Source: Vicingaceae bacterium
Lineage (GTDB): Bacteria; Bacteroidota; Bacteroidia; Flavobacteriales_E; Vicingaceae
DNA length: 64,000 nucleotides
Reading direction: 5' to 3'
NCBI GenBank assembly: GCA_028245195.1
Contig: JAOKCF010000001.1
Location: forward strand, 354,326-418,325
Shown: positions 57,122 to 64,000 of the stretch, one piece after another
Position numbering within the stretch: the first letter of the stretch is position 1
How the letters are laid out: each line of letters opens with the position of its first letter
Notes under the pieces: model-generated
What the model saw: the letters and a program-made list of their open reading frames with translations, nothing else
Databases searched by the model: none
What the model was told of the DNA's origin: nothing
Program-made: the position numbers and the translations under genes

Positions 57122-58000
57122 CTATAAATAACCGAATCGCTTCAACTGCTTTTCATTGTTACGCCAATCTTTGTTCACTTTGACAAAAAGTTCTAAAAAT
57201 ATCTTTTTGCCAAAAAATTCTTCAAGATCCTTTCTTGCATCGGACCCAACTCTTTTAATCTTCTCGCCTTTCTTTCCAATAATAATTACTTTTTGACTCT
57301 CTCTACTTACATGAATTACGGCTCGAATTCGAATAATACTCTCTTCCTCTTTAAATTCTTCTGCCTCTATTTCTACTGAATATGGAACCTCTTGCTTGTA
57401 AATTAGCAATATTTTCTCTCGGATTTTTTCTTCAACAATAAATCGTTCTGATTTATCAGTGTAGTTTTCTTTTGAATAAAACGGCGGACTTTCTGGAAGT
57501 AATTCCAATACTCTCTTTTCGAGAAAATCAACATTAAAACCCAACAAAGCTGAAATAGGAAACACTTCAGCCTTTGAAAACTTCTCCGACCATAGTTGAA
57601 CTGCTGCTTCCATCGCCACTTGATCGGTCAAGTCTATCTTATTCACCAAAATAAGCAATGGAGTTTCAATCTGCGCTAACCGTAGTTCTAATTTTTCATT
57701 TTTCAAGTCTTTTTGACCCAGCTCAACCATTAAAACTAAAACATCGGCATCTTCCAAGCTTGCATACACAAACTTCATCATACCCTCTTGCAATTTATAG
57801 GCAGGATCTACGATTCCAGGGGTATCTGAATAAACGATTTGATAGTGTTCTTCGTTTACTATTCCTAAAATACGATGCCTGGTTGTTTGAGCCTTAGGCG
57901 TAATAATTGATAATTTCTCTCCTACTAATTGGTTCATCAATGTTGACTTCCCAACATTGGGATGACCGATTATATTTACAAAACCTGCTTTATGCGACAT
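57122..58000 (-). CDS. era: GTPase Era
   Basis: This 292-residue GTPase binds 16S rRNA near its 3' end and aids 30S assembly. G1 is [15 protein letters not shown]3 is YSDTPGIVDPAYKLQ, G4 is LVNKIDLTD, and the C-terminal KH domain contains SQKVIIIGKKGEKIKRVG and WRNNEKQLKRFGYL. It is the upstream gene of a pair with der. Confidence 0.98.
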   Translation of the reverse strand: MSHKAGFVNIIGHPNVGKSTLMNQLVGEKLSIITPKAQTTRHRILGIVNEEHYQIVYSDTPGIVDPAYKLQEGMMKFVYASLEDADVLVLMVELGQKDLKNEKLELRLAQIETPLLILVNKIDLTDQVAMEAAVQLWSEKFSKAEVFPISALLGFNVDFLEKRVLELLPESPPFYSKENYTDKSERFIVEEKIREKILLIYKQEVPYSVEIEAEEFKEEESIIRIRAVIHVSRESQKVIIIGKKGEKIKRVGSDARKDLEEFFGKKIFLELFVKVNKDWRNNEKQLKRFGYL

Positions 58001-58240
58001 AGGGTGAATTGAAAGTGCAAAGAAACGAATTCCTGCAGTATTAAAGAGATAAAGTAGAAGCTCTATTATAGGTTATCTTTATGTTTGTTTAATTCATCAA
58101 TGCTTTTTTTGAGCTTAAAAAATATTTATTTTAGCAGTAGCTAATTACAATAGCATTTAACGCATTTTTATTTCAATATATATACATTACTACGAGATGG
58201 TCTCTAATGACCCACTCTAATGCAGTCGTGAGATTAGCCT

Positions 58241-59657
58241 ATGTTATTTAGCACCCTAGTTTTTATTTTTGTTTTCTTGTCGCTCATACTAGCGTTATAC
58301 TATTTGCTGCGAACTAGCTTCAGAAATTATGTACTATTAATAGGCAGCCTTCTATTTTATGCTTGGGGAGGAGTAAGTTACTCGTTAATCCTAATTGGCT
58401 CAATAGTCGTGAATCATCTTTTCGTAAGGGCCATTGAATCCAGCATAAATTATAAGAAAACTTGGCTAATTGCTGGTCTTATTGTAAACACAGCAGTAAT
58501 TGTAACGTTTAAATATCTCGATTTTTTTATCGAAAATATTAACGACTTGGTTTTCTTATTCTCCAATGACTTAGATTCGATAGCAAAAAAGAATATTATT
58601 CTGCCATTGGGTATCTCGTTTTTTACATTTCAACAAATGTCGTTACTATGGGATATCTTTAGAGACCCATCGCGCGAAAAAACGACCTTCCTAAATAATG
58701 CACTATACATTAGCTTTTTCCCGCAGCTTATTGCTGGCCCAATTGTTAGATACAATGATATTATAAATCAAAACACGAAACGAAAACTCCAGTTTATTCC
58801 GATCAGGAATCCAACGATTTATACTTGGACTATTCAAAAAAATAGTATTTGCGAATACGTGCGGAAAAGTTGCTGACTCTATAATGTCTCTTCCGGCGGA
58901 TGAATTAAGTTCCTGCGCAGCCTGGCTTGGAATTATTTGTTATTCACTTCAAATCTATTTTGACTTCTCCGGGTACTCAGATATGGCAATAGGATTAGGA
59001 CGAATGTTTGGTTTTAAGATTTTAGAAAACTTCAATTTCCCATACATTTCCAAAAGTATTAAGGAGTTTTGGAGAAGGTGGCACATTTCACTTTCTTCTT
59101 GGTTTCGAGACTATGTGTACATACCACTTGGCGGAAGTCGGATGAGCAATAGCAGAACGTATATTAACTTAATAATTGTCTTCTTAATTACTGGCTTTTG
59201 GCATGGTTCTACTTGGAGTTTTGTTATATGGGGTGCATTCCATGGCCTATTCCTTATTATTGAAAAAATAGGGTTTGATAAAATACTTTTAAAATTACCC
59301 CCAACCCTTCGATGGATGTATACTATAATTATAGTTATGTTAGGTTGGGTGCTTTTTAGAATTGAAGAAATTGACGTCGCACTGAATTATATTGGTAAAC
59401 TATTTTCATTTGATTTTAGCTCTCCTAATAGCGCTGTTAAATTTCTAGATAAAGAAGCCCTATTCATAATTGCAATAGCAATTTTATCCTCTTCTCAATT
59501 TTTTGAATGGGGTAGAGCTCAAATTAATAGAATAAAAGTCATTCCTGCTCCAGTACTTAGTTTGTCTAAAGACCTGTTTTTAATTAGTATTATGCTTTAT
59601 TCAGTTATTCTAATAAACTCAGGCTCTTATAATCCATTCATCTATTTCAGGTTTTAA
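58241..59657 (+). pseudogene. Frameshifted MBOAT (AlgI-like) O-acyltransferase gene
   Basis: Two frames encode the halves of one MBOAT protein. Frame A from 58241 reads helices (YLLRTSFRNYVLLIGSLLFY), LPLGISFFTFQQMSLLWD and FFPQLIAGPIVRYNDIINQ. It then stops being family-like, with a stop at 58874-58876. Frame B, open from about 58767, continues IKTRNEN, FRSGIQRFILGLFKKIVF and SLQIYFDFSGYSDMAIGLGR, then ISLSSWFRDYVYIPLGGSRM and TGFWHGSTWSFVIWG, whose His is catalytic. The junction near 58764-58775 fits loss of 5 bases from a short repeat. Intact, it would transfer acetyl across the membrane to a surface polysaccharide. AlgI-like is a family name; the true sugar is unknown. Confidence 0.85.
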
Positions 59658-59659
59658 CT

Positions 59660-60793
59660 ATGAAATATATACAACAGATTTCTAAAGTATTGCTCCCATT
59701 GCTATTTCTGGTGGTCATCTTTCTGCCTTTTGTAAATAACCTTTTTAAGGTGTGGGAATTTGAGCGAACGGATGAGAATAGAACCTTCCGCGATACATTA
59801 ACCGCAGACATTCAACGGTTAGACAAATTCCCAAAAGACGCTGAAGAGTATTTAAACGATAATTTCTCATTCAGGACTCCCCTATTAAAAGTATACCAAA
59901 ATATAAAATATGAATATTTCAATATCTCTCCTTACCCTAATAAGACAATAGCCGGGGAGGATGGCTGGTTTTTTAAAGCAGGAGATGAAATAGAAATTTA
60001 TGAAGGTCATATGGGGTTTTCTGAAGGACAATTGGATCAACTTGAAAAAAAATGGATTTCCCGAAATAAATATTTTGACTCTTTAAATATAAAGAGCTAC
60101 TGGGTGATTGCGCCTATTAAACACAATATCTATTCAGAAAAACTCCCATTTAATTTAACAAGCAACGGGACACGACGAGTAGAACAAATAACGCAACGTT
60201 TTAAAGACAAGTTGCCAAATTTAATTATAGACCCTTATAACTACTTTGTAGAACAAAAAACGAATGGTCAACTTTACTACAAATTAGACAACCATTGGAA
60301 TTTTAAAGCTGGGTTTCTTGCAACCGAACTAACTTTGGCCAAACTTAAGAATGACTTTAAAAATACCACATTTGATGACTTAAAACCTGTTTGGAAGGAC
60401 ACGCTTATCAGAAGTGGTTACCATCGAGCTGTTATGGGTATTGACAAACTAGAAGAAATAGAAAAAATTCCATTTTTTTCCAATAATCAAGCAAAAAAAG
60501 CTCAAAAGTATGGCTTCCCTCCATTAAAAGGCTTCCCTTACCCTTCTGTATACGAACAAAGGTTTATTAAGGAAAGCGCTAAGTCTGGTTTAAGAATATT
60601 AGTTATCAGAGATTCCTTTGGTAAGAATATGATAGCATTCGTAAACGAACTATTTAATGAAAGTGTTTATATTTTTGATGCTTGGAAGTATGGAACCAAT
60701 AAATCAATAGTTGAGTCATTTAACCCTGATGTTGTATTGTACATTGGACTTGAGACACACATCAATAATATGCTCAACTCTCAAGAGGATTAG
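59660..60793 (+). CDS. AlgX/AlgJ-like SGNH O-acetyltransferase
   Basis: This 377-residue protein has an N-terminal membrane anchor (about 8-28) and an extracytoplasmic domain. IAGEDGWFFKAGDEIEIYEG and YWVIAPIKHNIYSEKLP are typical of the AlgX/AlgJ family. YYKLDNHWNFKAGFLATE holds the catalytic His-Asp segment, and LVIRDSFGKNM the Ser region. It lies 2 bp after the MBOAT gene, the usual partner that supplies acetyl groups. With the MBOAT frameshifted, the acetylation route may be inactive here. Confidence 0.88.
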   Translation: MKYIQQISKVLLPLLFLVVIFLPFVNNLFKVWEFERTDENRTFRDTLTADIQRLDKFPKDAEEYLNDNFSFRTPLLKVYQNIKYEYFNISPYPNKTIAGEDGWFFKAGDEIEIYEGHMGFSEGQLDQLEKKWISRNKYFDSLNIKSYWVIAPIKHNIYSEKLPFNLTSNGTRRVEQITQRFKDKLPNLIIDPYNYFVEQKTNGQLYYKLDNHWNFKAGFLATELTLAKLKNDFKNTTFDDLKPVWKDTLIRSGYHRAVMGIDKLEEIEKIPFFSNNQAKKAQKYGFPPLKGFPYPSVYEQRFIKESAKSGLRILVIRDSFGKNMIAFVNELFNESVYIFDAWKYGTNKSIVESFNPDVVLYIGLETHINNMLNSQED

Positions 60794-60865
60794 CATGGAC
60801 GACATCACGAAATGAACAAAAATTAACTTCAAATAGCTACTCTCTTTTCTCATTTATGAAGTACA

Positions 60866-60894
60866 AAAAAAGGCTCAGAAATTTCTGAGGCTTT
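60866..60894. terminator. Imperfect stem-loop downstream of AlgJ-like gene
   Basis: The arms AAAGGCTCAGAAA and TTTCTGAGGCTTT pair with a single mismatch. The minus strand has a long T run after the stem; the plus strand has only three T. It may stop transcription from either direction. Confidence 0.5.
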
Positions 60895-61033
60895 AATAGA
60901 TAACTCTATTAAAATATCTAACATTAGTTTTACTAAGAGAGATTTTGAATTGATAATTCACATGATTCAATTTATACTCGAATTCGATAAAATTTATTAA
61001 ATTAGATTTATACTTTAACTTAAGTAAACAATT

Positions 61034-61528
61034 ATGAAAAAAATAACATTATTACTATTATTAGTTTCGATATTAATTTCTTGTGACAATTCAATCAAAG
61101 AAATTGAAGTAGATCGAAAAGCTGGAGAGTGGGTTGAAACAGGAGTAAAATATTCAATTGGATCTGATGCTGATGTGGCTATTGTTAAAAAAATGTTGTC
61201 AAGTCATGTGTCATTAGATGCTGAGGGCGTGTTTTCTTCAATAAGTGATACTTTGACGTATTATCCCCATAACATGAAATCATCTATTAAAATGGACGTA
61301 AACATGTTAAAAAACTACTTTTCGCAGTATGACTCTATCCAAAAGAAAATACTTTACTACCTTCCGTATAATGTTGAGACTTGGAATGGAAGCATAGTTC
61401 AAGTAGGAGCGGTTGAGTCAAGATTTAATAAAAATGGAAATATTGAAAAAGACCGTGTAATTGATAAGTTTTTTATTGGCAAGGATGGTTTGGTTCATAC
61501 CTTACGTGAATGGAATGCAGATTGGTAA
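61034..61528 (+). CDS. Small lipoprotein, NTF2/SnoaL-like fold suspected
   Basis: The 164-residue product begins MKKITLLLLLVSILISCDNS, with lipobox LISC. The rest has the helix-strand pattern of a SnoaL/NTF2-type domain (VKKMLSSHVSLDAEGVFSSI, then strands near NGSIVQVGAVESRFNKNG and DKFFIGKDGLVHTLREW). The family is not certain. Similar small lipoproteins are common in Bacteroidota as stress- or surface-associated proteins. It is flanked on both sides by terminator-like hairpins, so it is transcribed alone. Confidence 0.8.
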   Translation: MKKITLLLLLVSILISCDNSIKEIEVDRKAGEWVETGVKYSIGSDADVAIVKKMLSSHVSLDAEGVFSSISDTLTYYPHNMKSSIKMDVNMLKNYFSQYDSIQKKILYYLPYNVETWNGSIVQVGAVESRFNKNGNIEKDRVIDKFFIGKDGLVHTLREWNADW

Positions 61529-61587
61529 AATAAATACAGAAGTATTTGTGAACTAACCAAAAGAAATCAATAAGATGCCTTTTTAAT

Positions 61588-61628
61588 AATAAAACGGTTA
61601 CACTATATAATAGTATAACCGTTTTATT
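61588..61628. terminator. Long bidirectional terminator between lipoprotein gene and tRNA
   Basis: AATAAAACGGTTACACTAT and ATAGTATAACCGTTTTATT make a 19-bp stem with one mismatch and a 3-base loop. It ends the lipoprotein transcript on plus and the tRNA on minus. Confidence 0.8.
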
Positions 61629-61635
61629 GTTTTAG

Positions 61636-61707
61636 TAGCGGGAGCCAGACTCGAACTGACGATCTTCGGGTTATGAGCCCGACGAGATACCACTTCTCCA
61701 TCCCGCA
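61636..61707 (-). tRNA. Initiator tRNA-Met (CAT)
   Basis: The minus strand folds as a 72-base cloverleaf: acceptor TGCGGGA/TCCCGCT, D-stem GAGA/TCTC, anticodon stem TCGGG/CCCGA with loop CTCATAA, variable loop AGATC, T-stem GTCAG/CTGGC, A73. Initiator features are the three G-C pairs at 29-31:39-41, the A11:T24 pair, and a non-pairing 1:72 end. Position 1:72 is T:T here instead of the usual C:A. CCA is not encoded. Confidence 0.9.
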
Positions 61708-61743
61708 ATATATCTTAGGTAATTGGTTTTTATATTGGGAGGT

Positions 61744-61774
61744 CAAAAGTAAGCCTTTTAATTGGTTCAGCAAA
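61744..61774 (-). promoter_or_regulatory. Bacteroidota-type promoter of the initiator tRNA
   Basis: On the minus strand this is TTTG (61774-61771), 19 bases, TACTTTTG (61751-61744), identical in boxes and spacing to the rpmH promoter. The expected start site near 61737 lies about 30 bp before the tRNA. Confidence 0.7.
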
Positions 61775-61860
61775 ATTCACATTTGGTTTTTTATAACTTA
61801 TTTATATTCCTCCATTTTCTGCGTTCAATTGAATTGAATTCAGTTAATTTAGTACACTGA

Positions 61861-62601
61861 ATGAAAATTTTGCAAAACATAGGGGAATATTTTATTTTGA
61901 TGGGACGAACTTTTTCTCAACCCACAAAAGCCTCTTTAATTAGGAAGCAAATTTCATTTGAAATGAATTCCCTTGGGCTTGGCTCTATGGGTATTATTAC
62001 CATTATTTCAGCCTTTATGGGAGCTGTAATTACGCTCCAAACCGCATCTAATATCGACAGTGCTTTAATACCAGACTACACCGTAGGGTTTACCGCTAGA
62101 CAATCCATGATTTTAGAGTTTTCTACGACTATCATTGCACTTATTCTAGCAGGTAAAGTAGGGTCTAATATTGCTTCTGAAATAGGAATGATGCGCGTAA
62201 CAGAACAAATTGATGCGTTAGAAATAATGGGAGTGAATTCGGCCTCGTACTTAATTGTACCCAAAATAATTGCGGCCGTAATTATAAATCCCTTTTTAGC
62301 CATTTGGAGCATGTTTATCGGGATCTCCGGTGGCTATCTAATAGCAGAGTTCTCTGGAGTCGTTACCACCGACGCATTCATTGAGGGGGTTCAATTAGAC
62401 TTCAAGATGTTTTCGATATACTATGCTCTAATAAAAACGGCTGTATTTGCCTTCATTATAACATCTATCCCCGCTTTTTACGGATACAATGTAAAAGGTG
62501 GAGCATTAGAAGTTGGCGTTGCAAGTACCAAAGGTGTGGTAAAATCTAGTATCGTTATTTTAATCGCAAACTATGTAATCACTCAATTATTACTAATTTG
62601 A
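61861..62601 (+). CDS. mlaE: MlaE-type lipid ABC transporter permease
   Basis: This 246-residue membrane protein is of the MlaE/YrbE family. It has about five helices, and runs such as GAVITLQTASNIDSALIPDY, AGKVGSNIASEIGMMRVTEQ and IDALEIMGVNSASYLIVPK that fit the MlaE signature. It should be the permease of an MCE-type system moving phospholipids or sterol-like lipids between membranes. Its stop overlaps the start of the ATPase gene (TTGA). No MCE (MlaD) gene lies next to it. Confidence 0.92.
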   Translation: MKILQNIGEYFILMGRTFSQPTKASLIRKQISFEMNSLGLGSMGIITIISAFMGAVITLQTASNIDSALIPDYTVGFTARQSMILEFSTTIIALILAGKVGSNIASEIGMMRVTEQIDALEIMGVNSASYLIVPKIIAAVIINPFLAIWSMFIGISGGYLIAEFSGVVTTDAFIEGVQLDFKMFSIYYALIKTAVFAFIITSIPAFYGYNVKGGALEVGVASTKGVVKSSIVILIANYVITQLLLI

Positions 62602-63350
62602 TTGAACTTAAAAACATATCAAAGTCATTTAACGGCAAACAAATTTTGCACGGCATCGATGTGGTTTACGAAAAAGGTAAAACCAACTTAATCATTGGAG
62701 CTTCCGGTTCAGGAAAGTCGGTGCTAACGAAATGTACTGTAGGACTAATTGAACCAGATGAAGGACAAGTTCTTTATGACGGAAAGGATTTTACAGCCAT
62801 GAAACTAGACGATAGGAAAGAAGTTCGAAAGGAAATTGGAATGTTGTTTCAGGGAGGTGCATTATTTGATTCATTAAGTGTAGAAGAAAATATTAAATTC
62901 CCACTTCGAATGCATGCGAGCATGACAGAGAAGGAAATGCAAGACCGCGTAAACTTTTGCTTAAGCAAAGTTAACATGAGCGGTATCAATGATCGATTCC
63001 CTGCTGAAATAAGTGGAGGAATGCAAAAAAGAGTTGGTATTGCTAGGGCAATTTCATTAAATCCAAGCTACTTATTTTGTGACGAGCCCAACTCAGGATT
63101 AGACCCCAGTACTTCTATTTTAATTGACAACTTAATTAAAGAATTAACGGAAGAGTTCCAAATTACTACTGTGGTGGTTACTCATGACATGAACTCTGTA
63201 ATGGAAATTGGCGACCATGTAATCTTCATTCATAAGGGGCACAAGCATTGGGAAGGGACAAAAGATACTATTTTAAAAACCACCAACAAGGAGCTGTCTG
63301 ACTTAGTTTTTGCCTCTGATTTAATGAAAAAGGTTCGCAACCTAACCTAA
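62598..63350 (+). CDS. mlaF: MlaF-type lipid ABC transporter ATPase
   Basis: This 250-residue ATPase has Walker A ASGSGKSVLTKC, the signature EISGGMQKRVGIARAI, Walker B YLFCDEPNSGLDPSTS and TVVVTHDMNSVMEI. ISGGMQKRV and CDEPNSGLDP are typical of MlaF. The start is TTG at 62598, overlapping the TGA of mlaE; it yields MIELKNISKSFNG, the expected N-terminus. The unusual start and the overlap suggest translational coupling. Confidence 0.93.
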   Translation: MIELKNISKSFNGKQILHGIDVVYEKGKTNLIIGASGSGKSVLTKCTVGLIEPDEGQVLYDGKDFTAMKLDDRKEVRKEIGMLFQGGALFDSLSVEENIKFPLRMHASMTEKEMQDRVNFCLSKVNMSGINDRFPAEISGGMQKRVGIARAISLNPSYLFCDEPNSGLDPSTSILIDNLIKELTEEFQITTVVVTHDMNSVMEIGDHVIFIHKGHKHWEGTKDTILKTTNKELSDLVFASDLMKKVRNLT

Positions 63351-63445
63351 GAATTCTCCTTCAATCTAATCAATCTTTCACCTCTTCTTCCTATCACCTA
63401 TTAAAAACTATGTTGCAATAAACATAACTCTTTACATTAGAACAT

Positions 63446-63479
63446 AAAAAAAGGCATTTCTATGATAAAATGCCTTTTT
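63446..63479. terminator. Bidirectional terminator between mlaF and the TPR gene
   Basis: AAAAAGGCATTT pairs with AAATGCCTTTTT around a short loop, with A/T runs on both ends. It serves the two converging genes. Confidence 0.85.
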
Positions 63480-63500
63480 AAATAATTATTGTTTCGTGAT

Positions 63501-64000
63501 TTAGTTCACTGCAGCTTGAAATTCTGAATCATCTTTATATTTCGTGAATTCAGCATCTTTCTTCGCTTTTGATTTCATGTCGCCATTTGAAGCAACAGAA
63601 GCCTTTAAGCTAGAAACCATCATATTCTTATCTCCCATTCTCGCTCCAATGATTGCTTTCAAATATAAGCTCTCTGCAGAACTAGCAGTTGAAGAACCAT
63701 CTATTGTTTTAACAGCAGTTTGGTAATCTCCATTCAACATTTGTGCTAATGCAGCGTTAAAAGACTTCGTAGAACCATAGCTTGCAACAGCTTCAGAATA
63801 ATCTCCCATCCGCATTTGTAAGTAACCCATGTTCGATCCAACTTCAGGACCCGCTCCATTTGCATCCGCGTAATATTCCGCAGCCTTGTCCGTGTTGCCC
63901 ATTGCTCTTTCATAAACGCCTAAGTTGTTATTAACAATAGAATTGTTTGGAGACAATGAGTTTGCTTTATCAAAGTTCGCTTTGGCATCAGCCATTGAAT
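63501..64000 (-). CDS. TPR protein, partial (N-terminus outside window)
   Basis: The C-terminal 166 residues are seen. The frame is open to the right edge, so the Met at 63995 is probably internal. TPR-like helix pairs are visible: SLSPNNSIVNNNLGVYERAM, NTDKAAEYYADANGAG, NMGYLQMRMGDYSEAVASYG and LAQMLNGDYQTAVKTI. The end (KYKDDSEFQAAVN) is capped by a helix. In Bacteroidota such a repeat array is often the rear part of an exported protein with an N-terminal OmpA or peptidoglycan-binding part, but this is not visible. Confidence 0.8.
   Translation of the reverse strand, partial: SMADAKANFDKANSLSPNNSIVNNNLGVYERAMGNTDKAAEYYADANGAGPEVGSNMGYLQMRMGDYSEAVASYGSTKSFNAALAQMLNGDYQTAVKTIDGSSTASSAESLYLKAIIGARMGDKNMMVSSLKASVASNGDMKSKAKKDAEFTKYKDDSEFQAAVN

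Overview
The window looks like a chromosomal segment from an AT-rich Bacteroidota bacterium, probably a flavobacterium-like marine or aquatic lineage. The evidence is a type IX secretion (T9SS) sorting domain, a GldA-type ABC ATPase, promoters of the Bacteroidota form TTTG-N19-TAnnTTTG, an almost complete absence of Shine-Dalgarno sequences, and the characteristic dcw cluster order. Most genes are housekeeping. I see no phage, integrase, insertion sequence, CRISPR array or defence island.

Layout. 1-4227 (minus): the N-terminal 1409 residues of a giant secreted surface protein. 4417-4760: remains of a DUF1801 gene. 4763-7482: a T9SS-sorted repeat protein and GAPDH. 7688-9763: rpmH and a divergent ABC exporter. 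9946-13052: an unknown gene plus murQ, a zinc aminopeptidase and marC. 13328-18746 (minus): HDAC-like deacetylase, SDR reductase, holin-like membrane protein, DUF819, SirB1-type protein and a nucleoside phosphorylase. 18841-25001: universal stress protein, cinA, M28/PDZ peptidase, TolB-like lipoprotein and two unknown exported proteins. 25068-29093: a probable MFS, L-2-hydroxyglutarate oxidase and solute:sodium symporter operon. 29181-34232: a dead lipoprotein gene, a CAP-domain protein and two tandem OmpA-type paralogues, one frameshifted.

34423-49807 (minus) is the division and cell-wall cluster, transcribed mraZ-rsmH-ftsL-ftsI-murE-mraY-murD-ftsW-murG-murC-ftsQ-ftsA-ftsZ. Its genes are tightly packed and often overlap. 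They carry lipid II synthesis from UDP-MurNAc-L-Ala to the finished lipid, apart from MurF and Ddl, and build the divisome. Upstream of mraZ are three 10-bp direct repeats that match known MraZ operators in form.

50106-58000 holds an alpha/beta hydrolase, engB, mazG-like, dtd, rsgA, gldA, metK, der and era. Four ribosome-assembly GTPases therefore lie within about 7 kb. 58241-60793 is an MBOAT/AlgJ-like O-acetylation pair whose MBOAT gene is frameshifted. After this come a small lipoprotein, an initiator tRNA, an MlaE/MlaF-type lipid ABC transporter without an adjacent MCE protein, and a truncated TPR protein at the right edge.

The least ordinary features are: four broken genes among intact housekeeping genes; a UUCG-loop terminator lying inside the signal-peptide codons of a decaying OmpA paralogue; the MraZ-type operator; a matched promoter at rpmH and the initiator tRNA; and four convergent gene pairs that share a 4-base double stop. 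I did not find a convincing new multi-gene system.
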